Shown here one piece after another: positions 36,231 to 47,497 of a stretch of 64,000 nucleotides of DNA; the stretch's first letter is position 1; each line of letters starts with the position of its first letter. The stretch is taken from positions 10,974,001 through 11,038,000 of the forward strand of contig CM059622.1 in assembly GCA_030435675.1 (NCBI GenBank), written 5' to 3'. This DNA comes from Steinernema hermaphroditum. Taxonomy: Eukaryota; Nematoda; Chromadorea; Rhabditida; Steinernematidae. The notes below the pieces were generated by a model. It was not told the DNA's origin, did not search any database, and saw nothing but the letters and a program-made list of their open reading frames with translations. The position numbers were made by a program, and so were the translations under genes.

Positions 36231-39200
36231 CCCTGAAAGACAAATTTTATAACACATAAGTTCCCACGCCTTATGTTCAATGAATCGGCGCGAACTGTGG
36301 AATCGAAGAGGATAACCAATAACCAATGGTTAGCATTCGTGCGCCCCAGTCAAGTTTTGTTCAGGTTCGGTTTCCGACATATTAAAGCGTGGTCATTTCT
36401 GTTAACTTCTTTTTGCATACACATATTCAGCCAATAGAAATGAAAATAGTCATTTCTTTCCTATTGTATTTTTGAATTCACTGCGGCTTTTATCACGTGC
36501 CTTGGAAAGGAGCTCGTTCCTCTATTTTCCTTCGGATATCACGTCAGTTACTTAAAAATCAAATTCCTTTCCTCTCACTCGTATCTTCAAATTCTGTGCG
36601 TCGCCTCCAAAATAAACGACGAGCGCAAATTCTTCCAATCTATTTCGGACACGAAGCGAACTTCTTCTTCTTCAAAGAAACCAGTATCACCACCACATCG
36701 CAACACCGTCCGCTCGCATTTCCGAAAACAACAACTCTCTCGGTTCCACCGTCACGGGAAAAAAGTTCCTTGCACCTTCGCCCCTGCAAGAACGAAAGTA
36801 CACCTTCGTGCCGTCTGCATCGTAAAACTGTAAGATTGCACTTTTCGACAGTTGTAGTAGTAGTTACGCCCTACTGTCGTTGAAACAATTAGCTGTGGAA
36901 TTTACTATGTCCACTTCCGCGACTCAGCTTAAGATGCATGGGGCTGAAAATTTGAATTTCGCATTAAATCGATTGGAACTCTGTCATGAGAGGAATTTAA
37001 ATCAGGCGATGCAACGTTTCGAAGCATAAAAACTGAGAGATAAATGAAACAGACCCGTTTGGGACGTGTTGAAGGGTGTGAGATTTTTTCGTGCGCCGAG
37101 GCTTTCAAGTCAAAAACACGTTGAAAGCGTCTGGGAAACGAGGGCGCTAGGGTGATTTAAGACTTCTCGAGAGATCAGTGGTGACAACAAAACAGAAACA
37201 AAGATCCAGAGAAGCGAATGAAAAGATATAGTCACCGGTTTTGCCGAGCAAAGGCTAAGGAGTTGAGGAAAATATCAGGAGAAGAAGCCAACATAGTGCT
37301 GTAAACCCAGCCCTGCCACTAAACTTATTTTATACGTTGGGACATCGATATTTTAGCGTCCTTCGATTAGCCCAATGTCGCCACTAGAGCTATCCGATCT
37401 TGCCTTACTTCAGTGCTTTCAAAGAATAGCTTTAATGTGCGTCATTTGCTCAATTGTTGATTTCGAGGTGTACTGTTATCGAGAGATCTGCTTTCTGTTG
37501 TTCATCGTTCCAATTCGACAGAATGCTCCAATCATCACGTCTCGTAATTGCACTTGAGAACCCAGTGATCGCTTTCAGGTCATCTGAAATCGATCTTCAT
37601 TAGCGAAAAACTGGGAGATATAAAACGAGAATTATTTTTACTTCGCTTTCAGCGAAGCCTCCGAACAATCGCATAAGAACCTTCACGGCTATTAGGCACA
37701 TTAATTTCGATTACAGAGTTCCTCGTCCGACGTTCAGGACGCTCTGGCAAAAAAGTCCGCGACTCCTTTATCTGTCTATCTCGTTAATTAGCTGTTTCAA
37801 GTGGGTCCTTTTTTGGGTTCCAAGAAATCAGGAAGCACGAGATCTGAGAAGAGTAAACACGACAACGCCTCCACTTCGCAATCAAAATTCAAACACGTTC
37901 CCCTCGAAAAAGCGCCATCTGTGGTTTCTTCGCCCACGTTTGTGCTTTCAGAATGGTCACATGAGAGGTTCGAGATTCAGTGACAGCGGAGCGCAAAGAA
38001 CGATGCTTATCGTGTCAGAGTGATCAATTCTGAAAAGAGACAAAAAATCGGTGGCGACTCGATGGCGCCGAACGATATTTTACAGATTGATAATTTTTCC
38101 ATGCGTGACGAATTGGGCGATCAACTGTGGTGTACTTTTGCACGACCTTCGATCGGGCGTTGGTCAGAGAAATGCTGTATCGATCCAGGGAGGGAAGGGT
38201 GTGGTGCTGATATGTGTGATGATATTAATTTGATTATAGGTGCGTTTTTTTTGTGGCAGAAGAAGAAAGTTCATCTCGAGCATGCTGTGATAGGTCTTTT
38301 TTGTATCTACAGTGTCTCGTAATTGCAGATTTTTATTTTCTCTTGAAGGCTCTATATGGTGGCACAAACCGTCGAGTGTTTGCTGGACATATTTTTTTGG
38401 TTAACTTGAAGATCATATGGGTCAATTTCGGCCCTTAGGATTCAGTAGTTGTTTTCATGCATCATAGCGATCTGTGGAGACCCAAAACGCTATCCGAAGG
38501 AAATACTCGGAACCTTACAATAGGATTCATGCTCCCATAAATATGACAAATCATGACCATTAAAGCACAGGGAGCGATTCCATTAACGATAAAATGAAAA
38601 CTCGTCGATATCGTCCCTACCAATCGATGAGAGACGTTCAGAACTGATGGTTTATTTGACTGGATGTCACCCTGGTCAACCTAACTGGGATTCGACTGAA
38701 GTCAAATTTCCGATATCAAGAGTTTGGGTTCTCTTCAATGACAAAATAGACATAGATACCCATAAATCTTGGAGTCTGTATCCAACGATTCACTTCTTCG
38801 CCTCTCTACGGAATGTGGAGCCATCTTTCGATACCAAACTCTGTGATGTCTGTCCTCAAAAGTAAACATCCATAAATCTTTCGTGGCTCGATCATTCCTT
38901 CTGTCCACGGTTAAGCTTGTATGGAACCCGTTTAAACTCGAAATAGAACCCATTGTCTTCTACGTTGATGAGAACTGTCACCACAAGACCCTAATACATA
39001 AACTGGGTTTCTCGCTGTCACAATGGCCGACATGAAAACTTTTGACAGCTTTTCGTCGCGCCGGGCTGGTTTAAGCGTTCGTCACGCTTATTAGAGCTGT
39101 AGGCGGAAGTTGATCGTCCCCTGGAGATCGAGATAACGTGTGGACGATCATTGTAATCGTGCTCACCTCGTGACCCTTTTCAGGAAGCATCATGTGTGAC

Positions 39201-40464
39201 TTCGATTATTCAGAACGACGTTCGAGTCAAATAAAGAAATGACAGAAATGGGACAAAAGACATCCTGTCGAATAGGAAACGGTCTTCTCGGCTGTGATAT
39301 CTACAACTTTATAGGCCTAAAAACCCTTTCGAGTGCAAATGTTCAAACTACAGGGACGACCTTGCGTGTTACACCCGCACGAAAACAATAAACATTCCCT
39401 AAACGGCGCTGTTTACTCACCTCTCAATTTCAAGTGCCCTCTGGCGGCTGTTTTGATGCACAAACTCGGCGTTCACTTCCTGAGCGCGTCATCGGACACA
39501 GACGGTGAATGTGGGAATTCACATAATGTGGGAGGAAATGATGGGTTATGTGATGGCAATTCTACCATAATGGCGAAAATGTGATGAAAAAACGTCTGCG
39601 AGGGTGTGTTGCGAAGGTAACTAGGAAGCGAATAGTATTTGGAACGAAAAAAGCGCACGTGGGAGCGGAAGAAAACGTGAAAGTGAGACATGCACTTAAC
39701 ACCTCCATTAGCTAATAACTGGTTCTAAAAAGCAGCAATGATATATTGCACTTCCTCTTATCAGCCAGATAATCAAGAGGCACAACATTGACGGGAAAAG
39801 GCCGATATGAGTATAGAAATAACAAATTAATATATTGTACTCTATCTGGTTTATAAGAGTTCGGGTAGATCCTGTATCGCTTGGCTTATGGAGTGATCAA
39901 AAAGAATCGAATAACGGTCATTCCGCAAAGGAGCCTACGACCCGTAGAAAAGTCCATTTACACTATCACTACTGGAACGGAAAAGTCATCTCTTGAAATG
40001 CGTATCTTTTGCGAACGCCAATTCGAGGACAGACATGTCCAAGAACCCTCTAAACCCTTAAAGCACAGCTGATTTCCGGCGGAACAAAAAGCGGCAAACC
40101 AACCATAACATTGATTGCAAGAAGTCCGTTCTGAAACGAACATCACAATCGAACTTCCCGTTCTCGTAAAAATGACGAATCGTGACCATAAACCACCAAA
40201 AAACTGTTCTATTATCGCTAAACTTGTTGAAAAGGTTAGCACGTCGTGACTCGTCCAAACACTCAAAAGCCGTGTTGACCCCCGAGATCGGCCAGTTGAC
40301 CTAGATGACCTTCCGGTCATCTACCACATTTCAAAACAAACATTTTTTTGTCGCCTCCGTTCGGCTGTCACTCTCGCCGGCGAAGTCCGACCCCTCCCGA
40401 ACGACCCCGGCGCTCCGGGGGTCGGGCGGCAACGGTGGGCGGGGCGAGACCTTCCTTACAAGGG

Positions 40465-40473
40465 CTATTAAAG
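40465..40473 (+). promoter_or_regulatory. TATA-like box of the MIG-18-like gene
   Basis: CTATTAAAG lies about 45 nt before the start codon, inside an otherwise GC-rich stretch (40380-40460). Position and contrast with the surroundings fit a core promoter with a very short 5' UTR. Confidence 0.45.
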
Positions 40474-40512
40474 TCGCCCTTTTGCAATTCTCGAACAGAG
40501 GAACATTCGACA

Positions 40513-43111
40513 ATGCTTTCCGGTGCTCTCCTTCTCTTGGCGGTCGCCCTCGGCTGCGCTTCGGGCTTCATCAACGATGCCGAGATGTCGAGACGGCGCT
40601 GCTGGTCCCGAGGCAACGGGCAGCCGGCGCGCTGGTGGAACGAGGGAGAGCGAATTGACAGAGGCAAGTCCTTGGCCCTAGTCTACAATTTCCAACCCTA
40701 TCTCTCTTTAGGAAAGTATTGGTACGAGTGCTCGAACGGTGAACTCAAACCCCGTGGGTGCTTCTCCAACACCAACGAGCGACTTTTCGTCGGAGGAAAG
40801 TTCGTGCAGGATGGCTATGAAACGGCTTGCATCCTCGGAAACGACGGATACCTGAAGTTCGAGTTCACCGGGTGCCAGTCAACTGACGGCACTGTCCACA
40901 CTGTCGGAGAGACCTGGGAAGACGATCGCGTAAGTAGCTTCTTCTGTAGGAAAAGTCTCTCAAGAGTGTAACATGTGTTCCTTTAAGAGGAAAGTGGATT
41001 TCCCTAAAAATTGTAGGGCTAGGGAAGAAACACTTCAAAAATGGCAATTCCATGCCTAGCAGTTATACTAACATAGAAGAAACAAGATCCCGCTTTTTGC
41101 ACTAAATCTTGTGCTTTTTTTGAAAAAAAAAAACAATATCAGTCAAAGACAATATTTCGAAAGGGCGATCGTAAAATCACTTCAAAAAATAAAAAACAAC
41201 AGTTTCGCAAAAAACTGACTCTCTGACCCACCGCCTTGCAGCGCATGTACTGGTTCGTGTGCCGCCAAGACGGCCCCTACGTGAAGATCGACATCGGAGG
41301 CTGCTTGACTCACGACAAGTCACGACGTCTCAATCTCGACGAGAGCTACGACCTTGGAGACTACACGTAAGCGCTTTTGTTTCTCTTCTCCATCGATCAG
41401 CCAACGGGTTTCAGTTACAAGTGCATGAAGAAGTACAACGGCACCATCCAGATGTGCTCCGTGGGGTGCATCCACCAGGGCGTTCACTACAACGTCGGAC
41501 AGCAGTGGCCGGTGAGCGCTTCGATCATGTTTCGGCGGCACCGCTTTTTTGGCGACGCTGCCAAATTACACTCCAAATGGCGGTGACAATGAAGTGCGCG
41601 GTCGGTGGTCCGAGGAGGTCCAAGGACGCGCGCGGAACCGGCCGCTTGCACCTAGCGGCGATCTATTACACGCCACCGGGAGGCTGTTTATTAGGCAGTG
41701 AGGGGGCGGTTTGTGGCGAACAGTTCCATTCAGTCGGTTCTAACCATCTGAGTCAGTAGATGAGAGGCAGAGCGTCGAGTTGGAGAGACCTTGAAGTGTG
41801 CGGGTTGCTCTCCCTAATAATAGCCTCGCATAGTTCAAAAAGATTGCAAAAAATGACCTTTGCGACGACGGGCACTCTAGGCGTTTCGTTAAACCGAAAA
41901 ATGCACTTTCCTTGTGGAGTGTTTTCTTGTGGAGCATAAGTTGGAAGGCGCACATCGAGTCGGATCGCTGATTTCTGAAGTTTAACCCTTAGGTTGACCT
42001 TTTGACAGGTTCCTTGACTTCCTGCTATAACCCGTCCTAACTAGTCAAAACTGTCACATAAAATTAAATTTTCGCTTTTTGTAAAGAGACGCTTCGCGAC
42101 CTCCTTAGATCCATCAAATTAATTGTCCACAAATGATTCGATCAGCGTTCGTCCTCTGCGAACTCTGTGGGTGATGGGATTAAACCGTCCAGTTCGTTCT
42201 TGATCAGCTGGGGGGTCGAAAGTCCCGCGGTTGAGCGCCCCCATCAATCAGCGCTTTTTCAGTCGCAATTGGAAACCCGGCCTCAGTGTGCTTCTGCAAT
42301 GATAGACGCGGCGGAAATCGGAGCGATTAATTCGGTGGAACAAACAGAGTCCTTTTCCGAAGGGGAAAAGTGTAGAAGTTCATCGAGAGGCATAGAAGCT
42401 TAAGCGGGCATAATGGTTTAAACCAAAACCGTACTGTAACGTGTTTTTAACATGCGCTAGCTGACCAAAAAATACGCAAAAAAGCAAAGTGTAGACCTAT
42501 ATTTGAAAAACAGTTTACATCGACAACATCTAGCCTTCATCATGAAATCATTTGCAGGATGGTGACTACATCTACTACTGCAAGCTCAACGGAGGCCGCT
42601 GCCAGAAGGCCTGCATCGGCTGCCAGTTCGAGGGCCGTCAGCTCTTCGACGGAGACCGCTACCACAAGGACAACACCGTGTACCAGTGCGAGATCCGCCC
42701 CGACCGCTTCGGCCACCGTCCCGTGGGATGCGTCGCCCGCGACGAGGAGGGCCGCACCGTGGAGAAGGTCATCGGATGCCGCTGGTACTCGAAGACGAAG
42801 AACTCGAAGGTGGAGCAGACCTGCGAGCTGGCCGACAGCAAGGCCGTCGTGAAGACCGTCGGATGCATCTACGTGCACAAGGGATACGACACCCTCTTCC
42901 TCTACCCCGGAACCTACACCATCTGGAACCAGTCCCTCGAGGGAACCTCCATCGGAGTCGTCTGCAGGGTACGGTCTCCATCCAGGCAAAACGTATTCTG
43001 ACGCGTGCATTTCAGAACTCCACCGACGGCCAGCCTTCGCTGGAGACCTTCGAGATGAACGAACTCCCCTACAAGACCCAAGGTCTCAAGTATGACCAGC
43101 CCCGCGGTTAG
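40513..43111 (+). CDS. Secreted Cys-rich protein, MIG-18-like (fibronectin type I-like repeats)
   Basis: Six exons in phase: 40513-40663, 40712-40929, 41242-41366, 41415-41511, 42558-42968 and 43016-43111, giving 365 residues. A signal peptide (MLSGALLLLAVALGCASG) is followed by repeated modules of the form WxxCxxG...GC, with aromatic residues before the first Cys (KYWYECSNGELKPRGC, MYWFVCRQDG...GGC, YKCMKKYNGT...GC, YIYYCKLNGG...C and later copies). The spacing fits the nematode family annotated as abnormal cell migration protein 18-like. The C. elegans member MIG-18 is a secreted protein acting with the ADAMTS protease MIG-17 in gonad morphogenesis. The family call rests on pattern memory. 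The first intron (40664-40711) uses GC-AG ends (GAG|GCAAGT) and is 48 nt with no stop, so retention would add 16 residues in frame. A TATTAAAG box lies about 45 nt upstream of the ATG; AATAAA signals are at 43268 and 43282. Confidence 0.85.
41512..42557 (+). other. Fourth intron of the MIG-18-like gene (1.05 kb)
   Basis: This is the one long intron of the gene, starting GTGAGC and ending TTTGCAG. I see no exon, RNA gene or recognisable repeat in it. The other introns in the gene are 47-312 nt, so it is a candidate site for intronic regulatory elements. Confidence 0.6.
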
Positions 43112-43440
43112 ATCTCCACACACCCACTTCAGCCATTCCAAAAACACCAAAAATAACCTTGCGAGGCTTTAGATTACGGTCGTACACCTTTTTGTAGTGT
43201 ACGGTTCGAGACTAGTTTACTTTCTTTGTGAGGACATTGTTTTTATTTGTGTACAAACTACTGGTCTAATAAAAACATGGTAATAAACTTAAAAAAAACT
43301 CAGATACAGGAACCTCTGACTCTACTTTGGTCTCGGATCAGATGCGACGTTCTCGTTTGTGACGTCAACTATCAGCGGGGTTTCGTTTCACACCATGCGA
43401 TTAACCAGATGAAGGTCAACGGTTCACACCCTTTGATCAC

Positions 43441-43869
43441 TCACGTCAGCTCCGATCGCATCAACACCAAAAGTGAAACACAAACGACGACGGCGACAAC
43501 AACAAGTTGATATGCGGACACTGGTCGCGCAAGATACAACAACAACAACGGTGCTCTTTTCACTCTTTTATGAAGCGTCCCTCTGGACTGCACCAAACAA
43601 CAACAAACGAATCTACAGTGATTCACACAAAACACAACGATCCAATGTTCGAACAACAAGTCCGAACAGCCTGGACTCCAGTCGTCGCTTCCAACGAACG
43701 CGAGCCGCTTCGTTTCGTCAGTGAACGCAGCGCCCGTGATCCGCGGCAAATCTTCTCGCTGCAGCGCGCAGAATGTTCTCGAATCCGTTGACGGTAGAAA
43801 TCGTGGCAAGACCAGGCTGACGCAATCAAACGGCACTTCGTAGACTTCAGACATTGAGTTTCGGCGCAT
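43441..43869 (-). CDS. Doubtful small open frame with hydrophobic C-terminus
   Basis: A minus-strand frame of 142 codons begins MRRNSMSEVYEVPFDCVSLV and ends in a hydrophobic segment (LVVVAVVVCVSLLVL). The middle part is balanced and protein-like. However, the Val-rich end arises from CAA/CGA repeats on the other strand, no splice sites or family support it, and a tRNA-like repeat lies just upstream. It may be a real small membrane-protein gene, an exon, or chance. Confidence 0.25.
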   Translation of the reverse strand: MRRNSMSEVYEVPFDCVSLVLPRFLPSTDSRTFCALQREDLPRITGAAFTDETKRLAFVGSDDWSPGCSDLLFEHWIVVFCVNHCRFVCCCLVQSRGTLHKRVKRAPLLLLYLARPVSAYQLVVVAVVVCVSLLVLMRSELT

Positions 43870-44004
43870 CGTAGACATCGTAGGTGTGATGGAACATCCA
43901 TCAGGCAGGTTAAAACAACAGAACATGGCACTAAATGTGCAGATATTAGTAGAAATACAATGATCCCCTATATATAAATGGAGAACCGACGGGTCCGTTG
44001 GTCT

Positions 44005-44033
44005 GTGTGTGTGTGTGCGTGTGTGTGTGTGTT
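44005..44033. repeat. GT microsatellite
   Basis: A run of GT dinucleotides with a single interruption (GTGTGTGCGTGTGT). It lies between the tRNA-like sequence and an AT-rich stretch containing TATATA, the position where a tRNA-derived SINE commonly carries a simple-repeat tail. Confidence 0.85.
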
Positions 44034-44070
44034 TTTCCGTGCGCACGGCGGAAACACCCACACAAAATAA

Positions 44071-44142
44071 GGACCCCGAGGGGAACCGAACCCGACACCG
44101 CCCGCTTACAAACAGAGAACGTTCGCAATGAGCCACACAGAC
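44071..44142 (-). repeat. tRNA-like sequence, probable SINE head or tRNA pseudogene
   Basis: Read on the minus strand, TGGCTCATTGCG resembles a polymerase III A box and GGTTCGGTTCC matches the B box consensus except for one base (G for A). The spacing is that of a tRNA. The T-arm region ends CCCCTCGGGGTCC, but the acceptor ends do not pair well and the anticodon region is irregular, so this is not a functional tRNA. Downstream in the same orientation come an AT/GT-rich stretch and the GT microsatellite, as in a tRNA-derived SINE. Confidence 0.6.
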
Positions 44143-44307
44143 AGTTGAGATGGTAGTGCTCTACTTCCACTATCTCTCTGGTGCTGCTAGGCTTTGAGTT
44201 TTTTTTGCTGTTTTTGAGTGATTTTTTGCCTATTTTGTAACCAGCAGTGTTTTCGGTTCGAGTTTCCTGAAACTTTACAGTTTTTTCGCCCACTTTAGCC
44301 ATTTACA

Positions 44308-44545
44308 TGAGCGCTAATCTTGCCGCCCGTAGGGCTATGGTGTCTTGCCGCCCGCAGGGCTACAGTTTTAGGCCCCAACTTCAGCTTTTTGCATGAGCGC
44401 CAATCTTGCCGCCCGCAGGGCTATGGTTTCTCGCTGCCCGCAGGGCTATGGTTTCTCGCTGCCCGCAGGGCTACAGTTTTTTGGCCCCAACTTCAGCCCT
44501 ATCCATGAGCGCCAATTTTGCCGCCCGCAGGGCTACAGGCTAATT
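44308..44545. repeat. GC-rich nested tandem repeat
   Basis: The word (C/T)GCCGCCCGCAGGGCTA, or a close variant, occurs seven times in about 230 bp, in short units of about 26-28 bp. The short units sit in two and a half larger units, each beginning CATGAGCGCxAAT and ending GGCCCCAACTTCAGC (starts at about 44308, 44392 and 44506). The higher-order structure is clear. The flanks contain the palindrome GCGCGAATTCGCGC (44565-44578). Confidence 0.85.
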
Positions 44546-45157
44546 GGCTTTTAGTACCTGGAGGGCGCGAATTCGCGCGCAGCCGGGTTTATAAACGATT
44601 AAAGGAACATCGCGACCAGAGTTGTCGCGACACATACCGGTAGAAATATTGATGGGATGTTGTCAAAACTTTTAGATCGGAAATTATGTGTCGTGTTAAA
44701 AATTTGTATCCAGTTTGCGAGGCGTTTTTGGGGACGATCTTGTTGTGCGTTTAGGTCAAATTTTTGTATGTGTTAACCTGAGTGGATCAATTTTTTAAAG
44801 GAAATTTTTCATAAGCCGTAGTGGGACTAAATGTTAAGATGAAAAACAAGTCAAAAACAGCAAAAAATCGATTTTAATTCGTATTCCTCGTGGACAAATT
44901 AACCAAAGAAGATTTGGGTGGGTGAGCTCGAACTTGCCGATCCCTGGATCAGGATGGAGCGAAGAGAATCCTGTACACTGTTTTCAAAGTAACTTTTTGT
45001 GGCGTGCTTCAAATTCGATGATTCTCCCAGCACAAAAATCATGCGGACGTTAGAAAATGTTACTGTAACGAATGTTTTTAACACAACTGTTTATTGAAAT
45101 TATCGTTGACAAACATTATTCCACAACATCTAATCGGCAATATTCTGGGGACACGTG

Positions 45158-46738
45158 TTATTGCCGGCCACGGCGCTTCGCATAGATCCCGATCAACACG
45201 ATGATTAGGATGACTACGCCGTACACTGTGTACTTGCCATCCAGGTTTTCCCTGAGAAACTCGATGAATTGGTGCAACTTTCTTATCGCGCCACTTTCTG
45301 TTTCAACAGAAATTTCGACCGCCTCGAATCCAGTACTTGTTGCTTGAACGGACAGCTTCAATTCGTGTTCTACCTGGTTCACTGAACTCAGAAGCTGTCT
45401 AGTCTTCGCTCGCAATTCTTCACTGTAATTCATCTCGGGGACTTCGAGCACTTCGGGGATCTCCTTAATTTCACTGCTGTAGGCTCCTTCGTGCTTCTGG
45501 CTCCCAATTCGAAGTGATGACGTGAATGGGAGCGTCAAAAGGAACTCCTTACTTTCAACACGATGATGCCTTCGGTCCTTCGCTTCAATTTCAAAGCGCT
45601 TTTGCAGTGTTGAAACTACAAGCCACTCATCAAAAGCTTCGACCACAGTGCCGTCACGAGTCGTAATGTTGTTGACCGAGAGACGACATGTGAAACTGGC
45701 CTTGAAAGGGTTACAATTGGAGCTCTCCTTCTGCACCTCCGTCTTGCAAATCGGAAATAGGCCTCCGTGCTGACAATGATCCAAATAGATGTCATGAAGG
45801 GGCACCACATTCTTAATGTTGTTGTCAGGGAACCAAAACACATTATCTCCCTGCAGAGCGACGTAGGTCAGCCTGTCCAGTACGTGAGGCCGGTAAAAGG
45901 CTTCGTAAACAGGGCCCGTCTCCGCTTTCATCATCGGCGGGACGTATCCGGAGACCCGGATACTGTAGCCAGTTTCAGTTTCTCTGCAGGTGAGCGGTTC
46001 GAGGCGTGCTGCAGTCGCAAAGAGGGCTGGGTTGTTGTCGAAGATTGTGTCTTCGTATCTAAACTGGCGGCTTTTTGAATTGAAGATGCGTTGGACTAAA
46101 TGGTCATCAAATGAGAAGTCGTTGAGATGACGCCAGTTGAAAAGGTTCTCAAGAGATTTCTTAAGATGTTCCAAGTCTCTGATAAGAAGACCAGAAAAGA
46201 TCTTGGGTTCTATAAATGCCATGAGTTCAGCATTCTTCTTGGTGAGCTCCAGAATCTCCGAATTATGAGTTTCGAAATCGGTGACGCGAAAATTACGGTG
46301 CGGCTCAATGGCTCCGATGGCGGCTACCAGATGAAGGGGAGGAATTGCAGCTTCGGCAGTCGGAAGCAGAGAGTAGCGTTCAACACGATCGGTGGTTCTT
46401 AAAGTTGGCGATCCCTTGCAAAACTTCTCGAAGATAGCTTTGCGATTGGCAATGTGCGTTTCGAACGAAGTGTCTTCCAGTCCTTTGAAGGCGTACTTAT
46501 CGATAACGTTTTCGATCTTCAGGTAAAATGAGAAGTACTGCCTAGCGTGCATATCCTTCGGAACGTTGATGGATCCCCGCTTCCGAACAAGGACATAGTC
46601 GTTCTTATTAACAGTACTCGCGATATGATCTACGTATTCCTCGAAGCTTCCTTTCTTCAGCGACGATGCCGGTTGCTCCTCGCATCTGGCTTTCACCAGC
46701 ACGAGTAATAGGCAGCAGAGGATCTTCCATGTGTCCAT
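45158..46738 (-). CDS. Intronless type I membrane protein of unknown family
   Basis: A single uninterrupted frame encodes 526 residues. A signal peptide (MDTWKILCCLLLVLVKARC) leads a long luminal/extracellular part with mixed, well-folded composition. A transmembrane segment at about residues 503-519 (VYGVVILIIVLIGIY) and a short basic tail (AKRRGRQ) follow. Visible in the ectodomain are a Cys-containing module (LDHCQHGGLFPICKTEVQ, then CNPFKASFTC), possible N-glycosylation at NNITT and MNYSEE, and a predicted helical region before the membrane. The long ectodomain and short basic tail suggest an ER- or surface-resident protein. I considered ribophorin I and could not support it. Absence of introns over 1.58 kb is unusual in this intron-rich window and would fit a retrogene origin. 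AATAAA for this strand lies at 45095-45090. Confidence 0.85.
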   Translation of the reverse strand: MDTWKILCCLLLVLVKARCEEQPASSLKKGSFEEYVDHIASTVNKNDYVLVRKRGSINVPKDMHARQYFSFYLKIENVIDKYAFKGLEDTSFETHIANRKAIFEKFCKGSPTLRTTDRVERYSLLPTAEAAIPPLHLVAAIGAIEPHRNFRVTDFETHNSEILELTKKNAELMAFIEPKIFSGLLIRDLEHLKKSLENLFNWRHLNDFSFDDHLVQRIFNSKSRQFRYEDTIFDNNPALFATAARLEPLTCRETETGYSIRVSGYVPPMMKAETGPVYEAFYRPHVLDRLTYVALQGDNVFWFPDNNIKNVVPLHDIYLDHCQHGGLFPICKTEVQKESSNCNPFKASFTCRLSVNNITTRDGTVVEAFDEWLVVSTLQKRFEIEAKDRRHHRVESKEFLLTLPFTSSLRIGSQKHEGAYSSEIKEIPEVLEVPEMNYSEELRAKTRQLLSSVNQVEHELKLSVQATSTGFEAVEISVETESGAIRKLHQFIEFLRENLDGKYTVYGVVILIIVLIGIYAKRRGRQ

Positions 46739-47497
46739 CGCAAACGATGGATGTCTACGGACGTATCGCTAGCTATTAAATGTTCTCCAATCCCTATTTT
46801 GCGATGTTAAACATATCTTGAAGCGATGCCGTACGGAAAAATTATGCATTATCCGATTGCCTTGGCATCTTTTCGTCCATCGCTATGACGCTATTTGAAA
46901 CAACATATTCATATCAAACTTAATTCTCGAATTTAACCCCCCAAGTATAAAGCAAGTCACTATGAAATCTTTTCCCATTGAGAGAGTAGCAAGCTCTTGT
47001 GCTTCCCGAACTTTCACCGAAAGAAGTTCCCATACCATGTGCCCAGTCCTGCGGGAAACTGTGTACAAGAAGTCCTCGTCCAACCTCCTCAACCAGACAC
47101 ATATCTCACCATGTTCTTCCTCAAAATCAACCACAGATTTTGCAGAACAATGTCGCCTATCATCTGATACGCGCCCTTTTCGCGCCGTAGGACCTGCCCC
47201 ACCATGTAGGTAGAACCACATGTCATGAAGGACGCCATCATCTATCCGATGAGAACGCTCTTCGCTCCGGTGGATCTTGCCTACCACTACACTGTGCCGC
47301 TTCTTATCTCCGGAATTTGTCGATAAGACTGTCCTTTACATACATAGTCAAAATGTACTGTACTGTCAACAATAAAATGTAACTGCTGTATTCAAAATCC
47401 CTGTATAACACCCGAAAATCGCCGTGGTCATCAACATAGCATCGGCATTATCGGCATATAAGAGGACAATTCGTAAAGAGAATTGCTCGCTTTTACC
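46739..47497. other. Divergent intergenic region with a doubtful minus-strand frame
   Basis: The shared upstream region of the type I membrane protein (minus) and the small coiled-coil gene (plus). A minus frame at 46883-47287 (134 codons) reads plausibly in part (EEEHGEICVWLRRLDEDF), but a second frame is also protein-like and neither has a clear start or splice sites. It may be a decayed gene fragment. CATATAAGAG at 47455-47464 is a good TATA box for the plus-strand gene. Confidence 0.4.
47455..47464 (+). promoter_or_regulatory. TATA box of the small coiled-coil gene
   Basis: CATATAAGAG lies 34-43 nt upstream of the ATG at 47498, implying a 5' UTR of only about 10-15 nt or trimming by trans-splicing. 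Confidence 0.5.

Larger units (their letters stand above)
34023..40512. other. Intergenic region, no confident gene
   Basis: I see no supportable gene. Three frames look slightly protein-like without splice support: 35371-35769 (plus, 132 codons), 36497-36883 (plus, 128 codons) and 37801-37983 (plus, Ser/Lys-rich, opening after a weak acceptor). A truncated copy of the dispersed repeat lies at 36176-36230. The 200 bases before 40500 become GC-rich and probably hold the promoter of the next gene. Confidence 0.5.

Noticed and set aside
43870..44136. N-terminal part of a 231-codon minus frame through the GT microsatellite
   Set aside because: The frame's first half is a translation of the tRNA-like sequence and the GT repeat (HTHTRTHTH), so only the part after 43869 is kept, at low confidence.
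44071..44142. Functional tRNA gene
   Set aside because: The A and B boxes are good, but the acceptor stem does not pair and the anticodon arm is irregular, so it is called tRNA-like only.
45158..46738. Ribophorin I (oligosaccharyltransferase subunit) as identity of the type I membrane protein
   Set aside because: Size and topology fit loosely, but I could not find family landmarks and the sequence pattern does not match, so no name is given.
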